Counted from the first letter of the stretch, positions 25,564 through 37,804 are shown. The stretch: DNA of 64,000 nucleotides from Ornithinibacillus californiensis (GCF_001038485.1 NZ_LDUE01000065.1:61216-125215), one strand, 5' to 3'. The notes: generated by a model from the letters alone, not told the origin. Translations and numbers: made by a program.

Positions 25564-27909
25564 ATGGTTCAAGAAGTAAGTTATCATATTAATTTACAAG
25601 AAATTAAGCTATTGAATTCAAGATTGAACGAGGGAATTCAAGTTATAATGGTCATTAGTGGGGAACTAGTAGTTGAAACCGATAGCAGATTTTATATGCT
25701 AGAGGAAAGAGATCTACTTGTTCTAAATCAAAATCAACTTTATCAAATTAACAGCCGCCATAACAATAGAGTTTTGGTTTTAAAAATTTCAAATAAGTTT
25801 ATGGAATTGTTCTATCCAGCTTATCGGTATTATCGTTTTGAATGTTATTCAAAAGAAATTGATATGGGAAGAGTACATTTGCTAAAGACTATTCAGAAGT
25901 TGTTAGTTGAGATGTTAATATCTTATTATCGAAAAGATGAAAGCCATAAGATTGAAATGCAATCTTATTGTAGTCGAATATTACTCACTCTTATCCGTGG
26001 TTTTAAACAGAAAGCCATCCAAACGGAAAGTCATATTTCAGACAATCCTCGTATAAACAAAATCATTAATTACATAGAAGAGAGTTATAAATATCCTATC
26101 ACATTAGAAGAGACAGCAAAGAAATTTTATATTTCTGCTGGTTATTTATCTCGGTACTTTAAACAAAAGATGGATATAGGTTTTAATCGATATCTAATGA
26201 AGATAAGGCTCAATCATGCAGTGAAGGATTTGCTTTATACCTCTCATTCAATTGGTCAAATTGCATTGGATAATGGATTTCCTAATGCCAAATCCTTTAC
26301 AACCCTGTTCAAGGAGACGTATAAAGATACGCCAAAGGCTTATCGTGAAAAGAATCAAAAGAATATGGTTGATGAAGTAAAGATTCATCAATCAGAGGAC
26401 ACGTTGGAAACCAAGCAATCAAGAGATATATTAAATGGATTGCAGTTTATTCTTGAAGAAGACATTACTGACTCATATAAAAGTGCAGAATGGAGAACAG
26501 AAGAATTAACAATAGACATTTCCTTAGGGAGCAATCAAAATGAGAAAATCGTTACCCCAAAATACAATCTATCCATCGGAGAATTAAAGGAATTATTAAG
26601 AGAAGACGTAAGGTCACAGATATTAATGACTAAAAAGAACCTTGGGTTAGATTATGTAGGAGTAAGTAGATTAATTACTGGTTCGACTATTATCCCCGCT
26701 GTTGAAACAGATGAAATTGTTGCAACTACTTCTCCATATTACAATGCTGACTTTGCAATAACTTTTCTTAAACAACATAGCGTTTCCTTATTTATCAAAG
26801 TAGACTATCAAGAAATAACCGAAAATGAACAATATTATTTCACCGAATTGGAAAATTTCTTGAAACATTGTCTTACCGTTTTCGGAAGATCATTTATAAA
26901 AACATGGAAATTTATGTTTTATGAGCCTTCTTCAACAATCGTTAATGCTAATGAAATGAAACGCGTTTATCTTAAGTTCAATAAGAAGATAAAGTATCTA
27001 ATTCCAGAACTAGATATAGGGGTGTTCTTTCCGTTCTTTTATAGAGAGGAAAGAACAAGTAAGAAACATGAATGGATGATGGAGAAGGACATTCCAATTG
27101 ATTTTTATGGGTATGATGCTAACCAAAATGAAATTATCGATTTTGAAAACCTTGATGATGAACGATTTACATTAACGGAGAACTTCATAACGGATAAAAC
27201 CGGGAAATTAAAAGAATACTTCCGAAAGAATCATAAAGAAAAACCACTTCATCTAGTTAGTTGGAATACGTTGACTGGGAATACTCGTTATACGAATGGA
27301 ACATTTTTTAGAGGTGCACTAGTATTTAAAAGTGCATTTGAGATTGCAAAAGAAGTTGACTCAATTGGTTTTTGGATTAATACGGAATTGCATGAAAATA
27401 GAGTGAAAAATAGAGGAATCCGTTTAGAAGGAATGGAGCTTTTTCACTACTTTAGTGGCAAACGACCGGCGTTTTTTTCCATGGAATTCTTGCAGCGTTT
27501 GAATGGAAGCATTATAGCACAGGATAATGAATATATTATGACCGAGAATGAACGGGGCTATCAGCTTGTACTTATGAATTATAATACGGTCAATCCTTAC
27601 TATTCAACAGAAGAAACATTGTTAAGAAAGTTGAATAAAGACATTCATGTAACTATTAAAAACCTTGAACCTGGTGAATATCAAATTCGAAAACGGATAT
27701 TTGATAAGGATCATGGGGCTCTTTATAATCAATGGTGGAAATTGAATAGTAAGTTTGGAATTGATGAAGAAGTGATTCAATATATTATTAATTCTAGTCA
27801 ACCTTCACTAGAATTATTTGATAAGAGCTTTAAAGAGGAATGGTCCTTCTATTCTTACTTAACTTTCAATGCTATACATTTTTTTGAGATACGTAAAATA
27901 AAAAATTAG
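25564..27909 (+). CDS. AraC-type regulator fused to a GH39-like domain
   Basis: 781 residues: cupin-like sensor (about 1-110), AraC HTH (about 165-265; ITLEETAKKFYISAGYLSRYFKQKM and the second helix IALDNGFPNAKSFTTLFKE), then a TIM barrel of the GH39 xylosidase type (about 330-620) and a beta-sandwich end (LEPGEYQIRKRIFDKDHGALYNQW). The acid/base position is kept as Glu454 in FYEP, although the usual preceding Asn is Tyr. The nucleophile position reads SWN with Ser566 in place of Glu. The barrel is more likely a sugar sensor than an enzyme. The likely target is not obvious: the adjacent efflux pump is separated by a terminator and a repeat. Confidence 0.8.
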   Translation: MVQEVSYHINLQEIKLLNSRLNEGIQVIMVISGELVVETDSRFYMLEERDLLVLNQNQLYQINSRHNNRVLVLKISNKFMELFYPAYRYYRFECYSKEIDMGRVHLLKTIQKLLVEMLISYYRKDESHKIEMQSYCSRILLTLIRGFKQKAIQTESHISDNPRINKIINYIEESYKYPITLEETAKKFYISAGYLSRYFKQKMDIGFNRYLMKIRLNHAVKDLLYTSHSIGQIALDNGFPNAKSFTTLFKETYKDTPKAYREKNQKNMVDEVKIHQSEDTLETKQSRDILNGLQFILEEDITDSYKSAEWRTEELTIDISLGSNQNEKIVTPKYNLSIGELKELLREDVRSQILMTKKNLGLDYVGVSRLITGSTIIPAVETDEIVATTSPYYNADFAITFLKQHSVSLFIKVDYQEITENEQYYFTELENFLKHCLTVFGRSFIKTWKFMFYEPSSTIVNANEMKRVYLKFNKKIKYLIPELDIGVFFPFFYREERTSKKHEWMMEKDIPIDFYGYDANQNEIIDFENLDDERFTLTENFITDKTGKLKEYFRKNHKEKPLHLVSWNTLTGNTRYTNGTFFRGALVFKSAFEIAKEVDSIGFWINTELHENRVKNRGIRLEGMELFHYFSGKRPAFFSMEFLQRLNGSIIAQDNEYIMTENERGYQLVLMNYNTVNPYYSTEETLLRKLNKDIHVTIKNLEPGEYQIRKRIFDKDHGALYNQWWKLNSKFGIDEEVIQYIINSSQPSLELFDKSFKEEWSFYSYLTFNAIHFFEIRKIKN

Positions 27910-27927
27910 TTAATACCTAGATGAGGG

Positions 27928-27958
27928 AATCAATGCAATTGCATTGATTCTTTTTTTT
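27928..27958 (+). terminator. Terminator after the AraC-GH39 gene
   Basis: Perfect palindrome GAATCAATGCAATTGCATTG continuing to ATTC, followed by eight T. Confidence 0.85.
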
Positions 27959-27986
27959 GAAAGATAAGGTAGTATAAATTCAGAGA

Positions 27987-28332
27987 TGTCTAGCTCCGGG
28001 CGCCTGCGACTAGCGAAGGAACTACTTGAGAAGGCTTCTTTGCCTTTGTGCCGAGTAACCGCAAATGTTTTCGGTGGGGCGAGTAATCGCAGCCCCAGGC
28101 ACAAGACTTCCCTCACCTCCGTACGATAAGTCAACATCGACTCATAAGGAAGGTCGACTAAAACCGGCCTATGCGGCCAACGTCGACATACCCCTATGAA
28201 GGGGCATGTTTCCTTTATCTCCTGCGGGAAGAATGGTCAACTAAAACCGCCACTTTGCGTGGCAACGTTGACCCACCTGGCATGGCCAGGCGCAGTCCGT
28301 ACGTCGCAAAGCGGGCGCCCTGCGCTTTTCTT
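27987..28332. repeat. Dispersed structured repeat element
   Basis: A GC-rich 346-base block in the 627-base gap between the AraC-GH39 gene and the MFS gene. It begins TGTCTAGCTCCGGGCGCC and ends GCGGGCGCCCTGCGCTTTTC, the end pattern of a repeat common in Bacillaceae genomes (from memory). Inside lie two hairpins of identical plan at 28153-28187 and 28235-28273, plus ACATACCCCT...AGGGGCATGT at 28187-28208. The only overlapping frame (27910-28137 minus) has no protein-like features. The flanks 27959-27986 and 28333-28450 show nothing else. Confidence 0.65.
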
Positions 28333-28450
28333 AGGTAAAGAATAAACGGGTGATTTTTTACTTATCAAAATTAGGGGATAAGAATAGGAGCAAACTTTGC
28401 TCATTAATGAACAAGTATTACCTTATGTGCCTGTATATTATTTCCTATAA

Positions 28451-28479
28451 TTTACTTATATTAATAAGCAGCTTATTAA
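28451..28479 (+). promoter_or_regulatory. MFS pump promoter overlapped by a 19-bp palindrome
   Basis: TTTACT (28451-28456), 17-base spacer, TATTAA (28474-28479). The perfect palindrome TTAATAAGCAGCTTATTAA (28461-28479) covers spacer and -10, the layout of a TetR/MarR-type operator. No such regulator gene is adjacent. Confidence 0.6.
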
Positions 28480-28536
28480 CGAAGACTAAACTTTATATGG
28501 AGACTTAATTTTTTAAGTTTCTAAAGGAGGAACATC

Positions 28537-29943
28537 ATGGAGGCAACAAACTATAAAGGTACAAATAAAATGATTGCAGGTATTGTTTTTGGGGTTATCA
28601 CATTCTGGTTATTTGCTCAAGCAATGGTAAATATAGTCCCAGCAGTTCAAGAGGATTTAGGTGTTGAATTAGGGGTTTTAAATATCGCGATTAGTTTAAC
28701 TTCTTTATTCTCAGGTATGTTTATTGTCGTAGCTGGTGGTTTAGCAGATAGAATTGGAAGAAAGAAAATCACGTATCTCGGTTTAATCCTAAGTATTATT
28801 GGTTCATTACTTTTGGTACTTGCACAAGGTTCTACATTTTTAATTATTGGCCGTGTACTACAGGGATTATCTGCTGCATGTATTATGCCAGCAACAATCG
28901 CTTTAATGAAAGCATATTTTGAAGGTGCAGAAAGACAACGTGCGCTTAGTTACTGGTCTATCGGTTCTTGGGGAGGATCTGGAATCACTTCATTTGCTGG
29001 TGGTGCTATTGCAACCTATATGGGGTGGAAATGGATTTTTGTTTTCTCCATCGTATTTGCTTTACTTGCGATGTGGTTAATTAAGGAAGTTCCTGAAAGT
29101 AAGGCGAGAACAACTGGTAAATTTAAGTTTGATTTCGGTGGGCTAGGTATTTTCATAATTACAATGCTAGCGATTAATATATTCATAACACAAGGTGCTG
29201 AATTAGGTTGGACAAGTGTTGCAACCATCGCATTAGCGGCAGTATCTATTGTGGGAGTTATCGTATTTGTTAAGTATGAGGCAAAAAGAAACAATGCGCT
29301 TATTGATTTTAAGCTATTTAAAAACAAACCATATACAGGAGCAACTATCTCGAACTTTCTATTGAATGCAGTTGCGGGTACGTTGATTGTAGCTAATACG
29401 TATGTTCAAGTAGGCCGCGGATTTACTGCCTTCCAATCAGGTTTATTATCCATTGGTTATTTAGTTGCGGTGTTAGGAATGATTCGTGTCGGTGAGAAGA
29501 TTATGCAAAGAACTGGTGCTAAAAAGCCTATGATTTGGGGGTCATCCATAACGTTAGTTGGTGTTGCTTTAATGGGATTAACATTCCTACCAGGTTTCAC
29601 GTACACCGTAATCGTATTTGTCGGATTCATTTTGTTTGGTTTAGGTCTAGGGATGTATGCAACTCCGTCAACAGATACAGCAGTTTCTGCTGCTCCAGAC
29701 GAAAAAGTTGGGGAAGCATCGGGTATTTATAAAATGGCTAGTTCATTAGGTAATGCTTTCGGTATTGCAATCTCTGCAACCGTATATGGTACTGTAGCAG
29801 CGATGAGTTCTGTTCATATAGCAGCTACTGTCGGTATTATTACAAATGTAATCTTCGCAGCTGTTTCATTATTATCGATTATAATACTTGTTCCAAATGC
29901 TAATAGAAAAGTAAGAAGAGCTGGTAAATTAGTTACGGAATAA
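28537..29943 (+). CDS. MFS multidrug efflux transporter (DHA2, SdrM/NorB-like)
   Basis: 468 residues, 12-14 membrane helices. Major-facilitator motif A is GGLADRIGRKK (after helix 2) and helix 4 has GRVLQGLSAA. The N-terminus WLFAQAMVNIVPAVQEDLGV is characteristic of the SdrM/NorB branch of drug/proton antiporters. AGGAGG site. The M20 amidohydrolase gene begins 38 bases downstream and is probably co-transcribed. Substrates are not readable from sequence. Confidence 0.85.
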   Translation: MEATNYKGTNKMIAGIVFGVITFWLFAQAMVNIVPAVQEDLGVELGVLNIAISLTSLFSGMFIVVAGGLADRIGRKKITYLGLILSIIGSLLLVLAQGSTFLIIGRVLQGLSAACIMPATIALMKAYFEGAERQRALSYWSIGSWGGSGITSFAGGAIATYMGWKWIFVFSIVFALLAMWLIKEVPESKARTTGKFKFDFGGLGIFIITMLAINIFITQGAELGWTSVATIALAAVSIVGVIVFVKYEAKRNNALIDFKLFKNKPYTGATISNFLLNAVAGTLIVANTYVQVGRGFTAFQSGLLSIGYLVAVLGMIRVGEKIMQRTGAKKPMIWGSSITLVGVALMGLTFLPGFTYTVIVFVGFILFGLGLGMYATPSTDTAVSAAPDEKVGEASGIYKMASSLGNAFGIAISATVYGTVAAMSSVHIAATVGIITNVIFAAVSLLSIIILVPNANRKVRRAGKLVTE

Positions 29944-29980
29944 TGTGTTGTATGAGTTCAATAGAAAGGGGATTACTCAA

Positions 29981-31168
29981 ATGAAAGAACAATTGATGAA
30001 AATGTTAGAAGAACGAGAAAATGAGATGATTGAAATCCGACGTTATTTGCATGAGAATCCGGAACTTTCGTTTCAAGAGGAAAAAACAGCTACTTATATA
30101 GCTGATTTTTATAAAGGAAAAGATGTAGAGATTGAAACAAATGTTGGTAATGGATATGGCATCGTTGTCACAATCAAAGGGAGCAGACCTGGTAAGACAG
30201 TAGCACTAAGAGCTGATTTTGATGCTCTTCCTATTAAAGAAGAGCTGGATGTTCCCTTTAAGTCCAAAAATGAAGGTGTTATGCATGCGTGTGGACATGA
30301 CGCACATACTGCTTACCTTCTAGTATTGGCTGATTGTCTAATCCAGTTAAAAGATCAAATTCAAGGTAATGTTAAAATCATTCATCAACATGCTGAAGAA
30401 GTACCACCTGGTGGAGCAAAATCGATAGTAGAAGCAGGTTATCTAGACGATGTGAATGCAATATTTGGTATTCATGTTCTCCCAATGGCTCCAGCTGGTA
30501 CCGTTGGGTATCACAGTGGTTATTCTTTTAATGGGCGTTCCTATTTTAAACTACACTTACAAGCAAGTGGAGGACATGGTTCTTCACCACACAAGGCTAA
30601 CGATGCTATTGTTGCAGGGGCTTATTTTGTTACAACAGTCCAAACCATTGTTAGCCGTAGAGTGGATCCAAATAGTGCAGGAGTTGTAACTATCGGTTCA
30701 TTTGATGGAAAGGGTAGTTTTAATGTAATTAAAGATAGCATTGAAATTGAAGGTGATATACGCTATTCAGATAATGACACGAAGGCTATTATTGAAAAAG
30801 AGATCCACCGCATTGTAAGAGGAACGGAAGAACTATTCGGTGTAACATGTGAACTCACTTACGAACCAGACTATCCACCGTTATATAATGACCCGGAAAT
30901 GACTATGTTTGTTGCGGATACGTTAAATGAGGTTAAAGATCAACATATTAAAGAAGTAAAGGAATTCCCTAAAATGTCACCATCCGATGATTTTGCGTAC
31001 TATTTAGAGAAGGTACCTGGTTCTTATTTTTATATCGGTTGTACACCAAAGGGAGTAAAAGAACCATATTTTAACCACCATCCTAAATTTGATATTGACG
31101 AAGATGCGATATTAGTGGCTGCAAAATCTGTAGGACATGTCGTCTGCAATTATTTATCAAAAGCTTAA
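29981..31168 (+). CDS. M20-family amidohydrolase (N-acyl amino acid/hippurate hydrolase type)
   Basis: 395 residues from the ATG at 29981, behind AAAGGGG. Metal and catalytic motifs: ALRADFDALPIKEE, MHACGHDAHTA, HAEEVPPGGA, the dimerisation-domain segment ASGGHGSSPHKANDAI, and a C-terminal MSPSDDFAYYLEKVPG. Hydrolyses N-acyl or aminoacyl amides; cytoplasmic. Pairing with an efflux pump is frequent for this family and may reflect detoxification of conjugates (inference). Confidence 0.9.
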   Translation: MKEQLMKMLEERENEMIEIRRYLHENPELSFQEEKTATYIADFYKGKDVEIETNVGNGYGIVVTIKGSRPGKTVALRADFDALPIKEELDVPFKSKNEGVMHACGHDAHTAYLLVLADCLIQLKDQIQGNVKIIHQHAEEVPPGGAKSIVEAGYLDDVNAIFGIHVLPMAPAGTVGYHSGYSFNGRSYFKLHLQASGGHGSSPHKANDAIVAGAYFVTTVQTIVSRRVDPNSAGVVTIGSFDGKGSFNVIKDSIEIEGDIRYSDNDTKAIIEKEIHRIVRGTEELFGVTCELTYEPDYPPLYNDPEMTMFVADTLNEVKDQHIKEVKEFPKMSPSDDFAYYLEKVPGSYFYIGCTPKGVKEPYFNHHPKFDIDEDAILVAAKSVGHVVCNYLSKA

Positions 31169-31182
31169 TGTGGAATCAAACA

Positions 31183-31224
31183 AAAACAGGAACATTATCC
31201 GAATGATGATGTTCCTGTTTTTTT
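31183..31224 (+). terminator. Terminator after the amidohydrolase gene
   Basis: AAAACAGGAACAT against ATGTTCCTGTTTT, then further T; it lies between convergent genes. Confidence 0.85.
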
Positions 31225-31279
31225 ATTGCACTTATTTTGCTGCATTTTTAAAATTAGATTCGATAGTAGCTAATACAGG

Positions 31280-34327
<3,048 letters not shown>

Positions 34328-34390
34328 TTAAGTATATAATCACCTATGTATAAAAATAAGTAGGATTACAGGTACATCTTTGCTTCTTTT

Positions 34391-34419
34391 ATAATACTTT
34401 GTCCTTGTCTTTTGCGCAA
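34391..34419 (-). promoter_or_regulatory. SigA-like promoter of the recombinase gene
   Basis: Minus strand TTGCGC (34419-34414), 17-base spacer, TATTAT (34396-34391), about 125 bases upstream of the TTG start. It would also feed trpS by read-through. The remainder of the gap 34268-34683 holds no gene that I can support. Confidence 0.6.
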
Positions 34420-34683
34420 AAGTTTAGCATAAAGGGGACAACACTTCAGATAAAACAATTATACTACTACATTGCTAATGAGATAAATTAAGAATTATAA
34501 GTAATCACGATTATGAAAATAATTGAGGTTTTGAATTAAAACTTTTGATTGCTGGTACTTATCCGTCTATTTTAGGTCAGTTAATCAACTCAAAATGCAA
34601 GGTCTTTACCTCTTTTATTTTATTGCGGAGAAATTAAAGAAAGCGCGTTAGAATAGTTTTAAATTAAATGGAGGTGAATGACC

Positions 34684-35196
34684 GTGGGGAAAGTGATTGA
34701 TTCACTGTGGCACAAATTGGCTTTGCTGGCTATAATGATTTACTATTCAGGAATTTTTACAACAATATGCTTACCGATGATGTGGTTGCATTACAGAATA
34801 CCAGCCATAAATTATTATATATTTTCTCTAGGGATATTGTTTTTGGGTGGGGTGATTTTCAATTTAGTTTTAAATATATATCCTATCAAAGAAAAGGAAT
34901 TAGAGGAGGAAATTCCAAAGTATTTTGTTATCAGTACTTTTACTGGTAAATTCATTACCTACAGTTTACTTAGTCTTACGATTTTTATTTTAACAGATAA
35001 TTTTATTGTTAGTATATATTACCTATTGTTTCTAATGAGTGGGGGATTTTTTTGGTTCTGTATTCTTAGAGGATATATTTTGGCTAAAAAAAATTATAAG
35101 GAAAGTGAAATTAAAAAAGGTATTCCTTGGCAAGGAAAGGTATTGGTGTTTAGTATCCCAATTTCTTTAATACTAGGATATTTTATGTTTTATTAA
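34684..35196 (+). CDS. Unrecognised four-to-five-helix membrane protein
   Basis: About 170 residues. GTG at 34684 is eight bases after GGAGGT; an ATG two codons earlier is too close to that site. Hydrophobic segments at about 12-32, 44-63, 84-105, 109-129 and 150-170, separated by short charged loops (IYPIKEKELEEEIPK; LAKKNYKESEIKK). No family recognised. First rightward gene of the island, convergent with the 418-residue unknown. Confidence 0.65.
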   Translation: MGKVIDSLWHKLALLAIMIYYSGIFTTICLPMMWLHYRIPAINYYIFSLGILFLGGVIFNLVLNIYPIKEKELEEEIPKYFVISTFTGKFITYSLLSLTIFILTDNFIVSIYYLLFLMSGGFFWFCILRGYILAKKNYKESEIKKGIPWQGKVLVFSIPISLILGYFMFY

Positions 35197-35219
35197 AATA
35201 ATTTGTTTGCTATATTTAT

Positions 35220-35284
35220 AGCTGTAGGGTGAATGTACTGATTAAAAAATATCAGCTCATCATTTAACCTACAGCTATTTTAAT
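35220..35284. terminator. Long bidirectional terminator hairpin
   Basis: AGCTGTAGG pairs with CCTACAGCT across about 45 bases containing a smaller hairpin; T-rich tracts flank both sides between convergent genes. Confidence 0.7.
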
Positions 35285-35304
35285 ATAAAAACAAATGTGG
35301 ATTT

Positions 35305-36561
35305 TTAAAATGGTAGATCTTCGCTTGTAATCACAATATCACCCTCAAATAAGTACTCGACAAGTCGTGCAAATTCAGGATTACTCTTGTCTTGTTCAAA
35401 TACTTTGATTATGAAACTCTCTACTTCGTTTAATGTACATTCTTTAATAGATTCTTCTTTGTTTCTAACCTCATCATGAATGAAAAAGATAAACTCAATA
35501 ATGCCATTGAAGTATTCATATGAACCATTTTCTAAATGCTTTAGTCTATAACAATTTTCTTGATAGTTCCACTCTATGATGTAGTTAGAATTAAAATTGA
35601 ATTTATACTTATGGGTATATTTACATTTAATCTTCCTAATTGAAAATGGCTCCTTAACTTCACCATTTATTACGGATTCAACCACATCATAAACATCAGA
35701 AATTGCTATTTGTCCGTACCAATCATAGTGTGGATTTAGGTGGAAAATATCTATATATTTTTCTAAATCGTTTTGTCTAAGGTGAGCACTATCTTTTCCA
35801 AAATGGTTAAAAATATCTTTGATTTTAACAGGTGAGTCCCTATCGGCCCATATTGTTTTGCTATTAAAATGGACTTCTTTACCTATCAGTGCAAGTTCAT
35901 GAAAAGAAGTATAGAAACGACTATGATATTTTGATTTTGTTTTTTTGTAGAAATACTTTTGTAGGTTCCTTATTTCCTCACAAAAATTAAAGAAAACCAT
36001 TTTGTCTTTTATATTTATTGATTCCTCTTCTATTAGGTAATTCATTAGCCCGTCATAATCTGTATATCCTAGTATCGAATTGTTAGAAAGAATTTTAAAA
36101 TCGAATGAACTATTCCATGAAATATAGTAGTTGAATGCATAGTCTTCCTCAACTAATTTTAAATGGTAGGTCTCTTTTAAAGTCTCAAGTTTATTTTCGT
36201 TAAGGATGTTCGGTATTTTTGTTTCCAACTGTTTATGAACAAACTCTAAAAATCCCTCATAAGAACGTAGATAACCTTCACAGTAGATGTCGTAAAGATG
36301 AAATATTCTAAGGATATTAAAAATAACATTATCCACATTAATATTACCAATAGATTTTAAACACTCGGAATCCAGATGGAATATAGGAATATCCTCACTA
36401 TCTTTAGTATGTATATCATAATTTTCTTTTGTGAAAACCCATTCTCCACTAGTCAAAAAATAAACTTTTCCACTATCACAAATTCTTAGTAACTCTCTTA
36501 ATAATTCTTCTTGCTTTAGGGTTTTTACCCAAAAACTTTCTTCGAAAATGGACTTTTCCAT
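35305..36561 (-). CDS. Unrecognised 418-residue cytoplasmic protein
   Basis: No signal peptide, membrane helix or familiar motif. Rich in Asn, Ile, Glu and aromatic residues; the codon use is very AT-rich, more so than the backbone genes. Ribosome site AAGGAGG before the ATG at 36561. It lies next to the recombinase and an HTH gene, a typical place for accessory functions such as defence or element maintenance, but nothing in the sequence shows a function. Confidence 0.65.
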   Translation of the reverse strand: MEKSIFEESFWVKTLKQEELLRELLRICDSGKVYFLTSGEWVFTKENYDIHTKDSEDIPIFHLDSECLKSIGNINVDNVIFNILRIFHLYDIYCEGYLRSYEGFLEFVHKQLETKIPNILNENKLETLKETYHLKLVEEDYAFNYYISWNSSFDFKILSNNSILGYTDYDGLMNYLIEEESINIKDKMVFFNFCEEIRNLQKYFYKKTKSKYHSRFYTSFHELALIGKEVHFNSKTIWADRDSPVKIKDIFNHFGKDSAHLRQNDLEKYIDIFHLNPHYDWYGQIAISDVYDVVESVINGEVKEPFSIRKIKCKYTHKYKFNFNSNYIIEWNYQENCYRLKHLENGSYEYFNGIIEFIFFIHDEVRNKEESIKECTLNEVESFIIKVFEQDKSNPEFARLVEYLFEGDIVITSEDLPF

Positions 36562-36731
36562 AATATCAACCTCCTTAAAATTTACGTGGTAGGCTGATTG
36601 TTATATGTACTTTAAAGTAATGCTTTAATTATTTTTGTATTATCCTACAATTTATTTATAAAACAAATCCCAGCTCGAATCAAATTTATAGAGAGGCCTA
36701 TTAATTTTATTTAATCATCGACATAATCGAT

Positions 36732-36760
36732 TTGTGAATCATCACTTATCCGCGTATAAT
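36732..36760 (+). promoter_or_regulatory. Strong SigA promoter for the HTH gene
   Basis: TTGTGA (36732-36737), exact 17-base spacer, TATAAT (36755-36760). Lies in the divergent gap between the 418-residue unknown and the HTH gene. Confidence 0.7.
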
Positions 36761-36799
36761 TACGACAATAATAAGAGGTGAATGAAGGGCGGAATGTTA

Positions 36800-37516
36800 A
36801 TGAATTGCGAAGTATCAAAAATAAAGATAGGTAATCAACTACAGCATCTGTTGGAAGTTAATGGCTTTAATATCTCTGACAATTTATTATTTGAGAACTT
36901 AGGTCTTAACCAGTTAAACTTACAAAGATATTTAAACAATGAACAAACTCCAACGTTAGAAGATACCATTCGACAAGCAAATTTCTTTAATACTTCAGTA
37001 GATTTTATCACAGGGAATTCGAAGTACGTTTTGGATACATGGGACTATAATTTCTTAGAAGAATTTTTTCTATACTCATCTGAAAAAATAAAAGATCATT
37101 TTGATAATCGACATAATATGGGCATAGCTAGTGAAGATAGTATAGAAACAATACTGTTTGGGCTTTTAACTTATATGACACTATCAAGAACTGGAAAATC
37201 ATTTGAAGACCTGACTGAAGAAGAAATTACGAATAAGAAGGATGCATTTAGAGAAATAATCTCACTACTTCATAGTTGTATAACGATGAGTAATCAAGAT
37301 TGTTTTGATATAAAAGAGTTGAGGGCATTAAATAGAAGTATTGTAGATTATTTGTTTGGGGATTATAGTTTTGCCAATGAGAGAATCTTTAATGGGTTAG
37401 AGGATAACATTGTGGAATCACAAAATGACAGAGTTCAATTACTAAAGGCTTGTATTAATCAAAATATCGAACGCAGCCATAGGGTAGTAAAAATGTTAGA
37501 TGAATTATCTGAGTAG
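36800..37516 (+). CDS. HTH (Cro/C1-like) regulator of the island
   Basis: About 238 residues from the ATG at 36800, which follows GGGCGG; in-frame ATGs at 36782 and 36794 are alternatives. Residues about 5-70 fit an XRE-type domain (IGNQLQHLLEVNG...QRYLNNEQTPTLEDTIRQANFFNTSVDFITGNS), the last part being the common dimer-arm pattern. The C-terminal two-thirds is helical and unrecognised. Near the recombinase, so a phage- or element-type repressor is plausible. Confidence 0.65.
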   Translation: MNCEVSKIKIGNQLQHLLEVNGFNISDNLLFENLGLNQLNLQRYLNNEQTPTLEDTIRQANFFNTSVDFITGNSKYVLDTWDYNFLEEFFLYSSEKIKDHFDNRHNMGIASEDSIETILFGLLTYMTLSRTGKSFEDLTEEEITNKKDAFREIISLLHSCITMSNQDCFDIKELRALNRSIVDYLFGDYSFANERIFNGLEDNIVESQNDRVQLLKACINQNIERSHRVVKMLDELSE

Positions 37517-37587
37517 TATTGTCGCGAATTAGAATTGTTAAAAATTTTAATTACCTGTAGGAAAAACACAGAGGTTTCTCCACAAGC

Positions 37588-37615
37588 AAAGGGCTGTAAA
37601 GTAATACAGCCCTTT
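37588..37615 (+). terminator. Hairpin after the HTH gene
   Basis: AAAGGGCTGTA, loop AAGTAA, TACAGCCCTTT. The arrangement mirrors the terminator after ydhK at 40554, and it belongs to the duplicated ydhK remnant that follows. Confidence 0.6.
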
Positions 37616-37628
37616 GTAATAAAAATTA

Positions 37629-37804
37629 TTCGGCAAGGGAAAACTCATCTTCTGTAACCCATTTGTGACTCGTTACTTATTCTCCACCAGTTGTAGGAAC
37701 GGAATCAACCATATAAACTGTTGTTCCTGTGCTGAATCTATAACCGCAGTAGCACCTTCCATTCCCTGCATGCCTCGACTGTAACTTCGACCCCTGGCTC
37801 CAAA
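37629..37804 (-). pseudogene. Truncated ydhK (DUF1541) remnant
   Basis: On the minus strand this matches the 3' part of the intact ydhK copy at 40593-41195 (for example TGTAACCCATTTGTGA and CAACCATATAAACTG are shared). It is broken by an in-frame TAA at 37679-37677, where the intact gene has ATG, and by a 7-base deletion near 37771 that shifts the frame. The 5' two-thirds is missing. The remainder of the gap 37517-37941 holds the hairpin above and the Zur-type region below. Confidence 0.8.

Noticed and set aside
27910..28137. 75-codon minus-strand frame after the AraC-GH39 gene
   Set aside because: It covers the terminator and part of the dispersed repeat; no start context and no protein-like pattern.
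36715..36745. AATCATC direct repeats near the HTH promoter as an operator
   Set aside because: Only two short copies with irregular spacing in AT-rich DNA; too weak to call.
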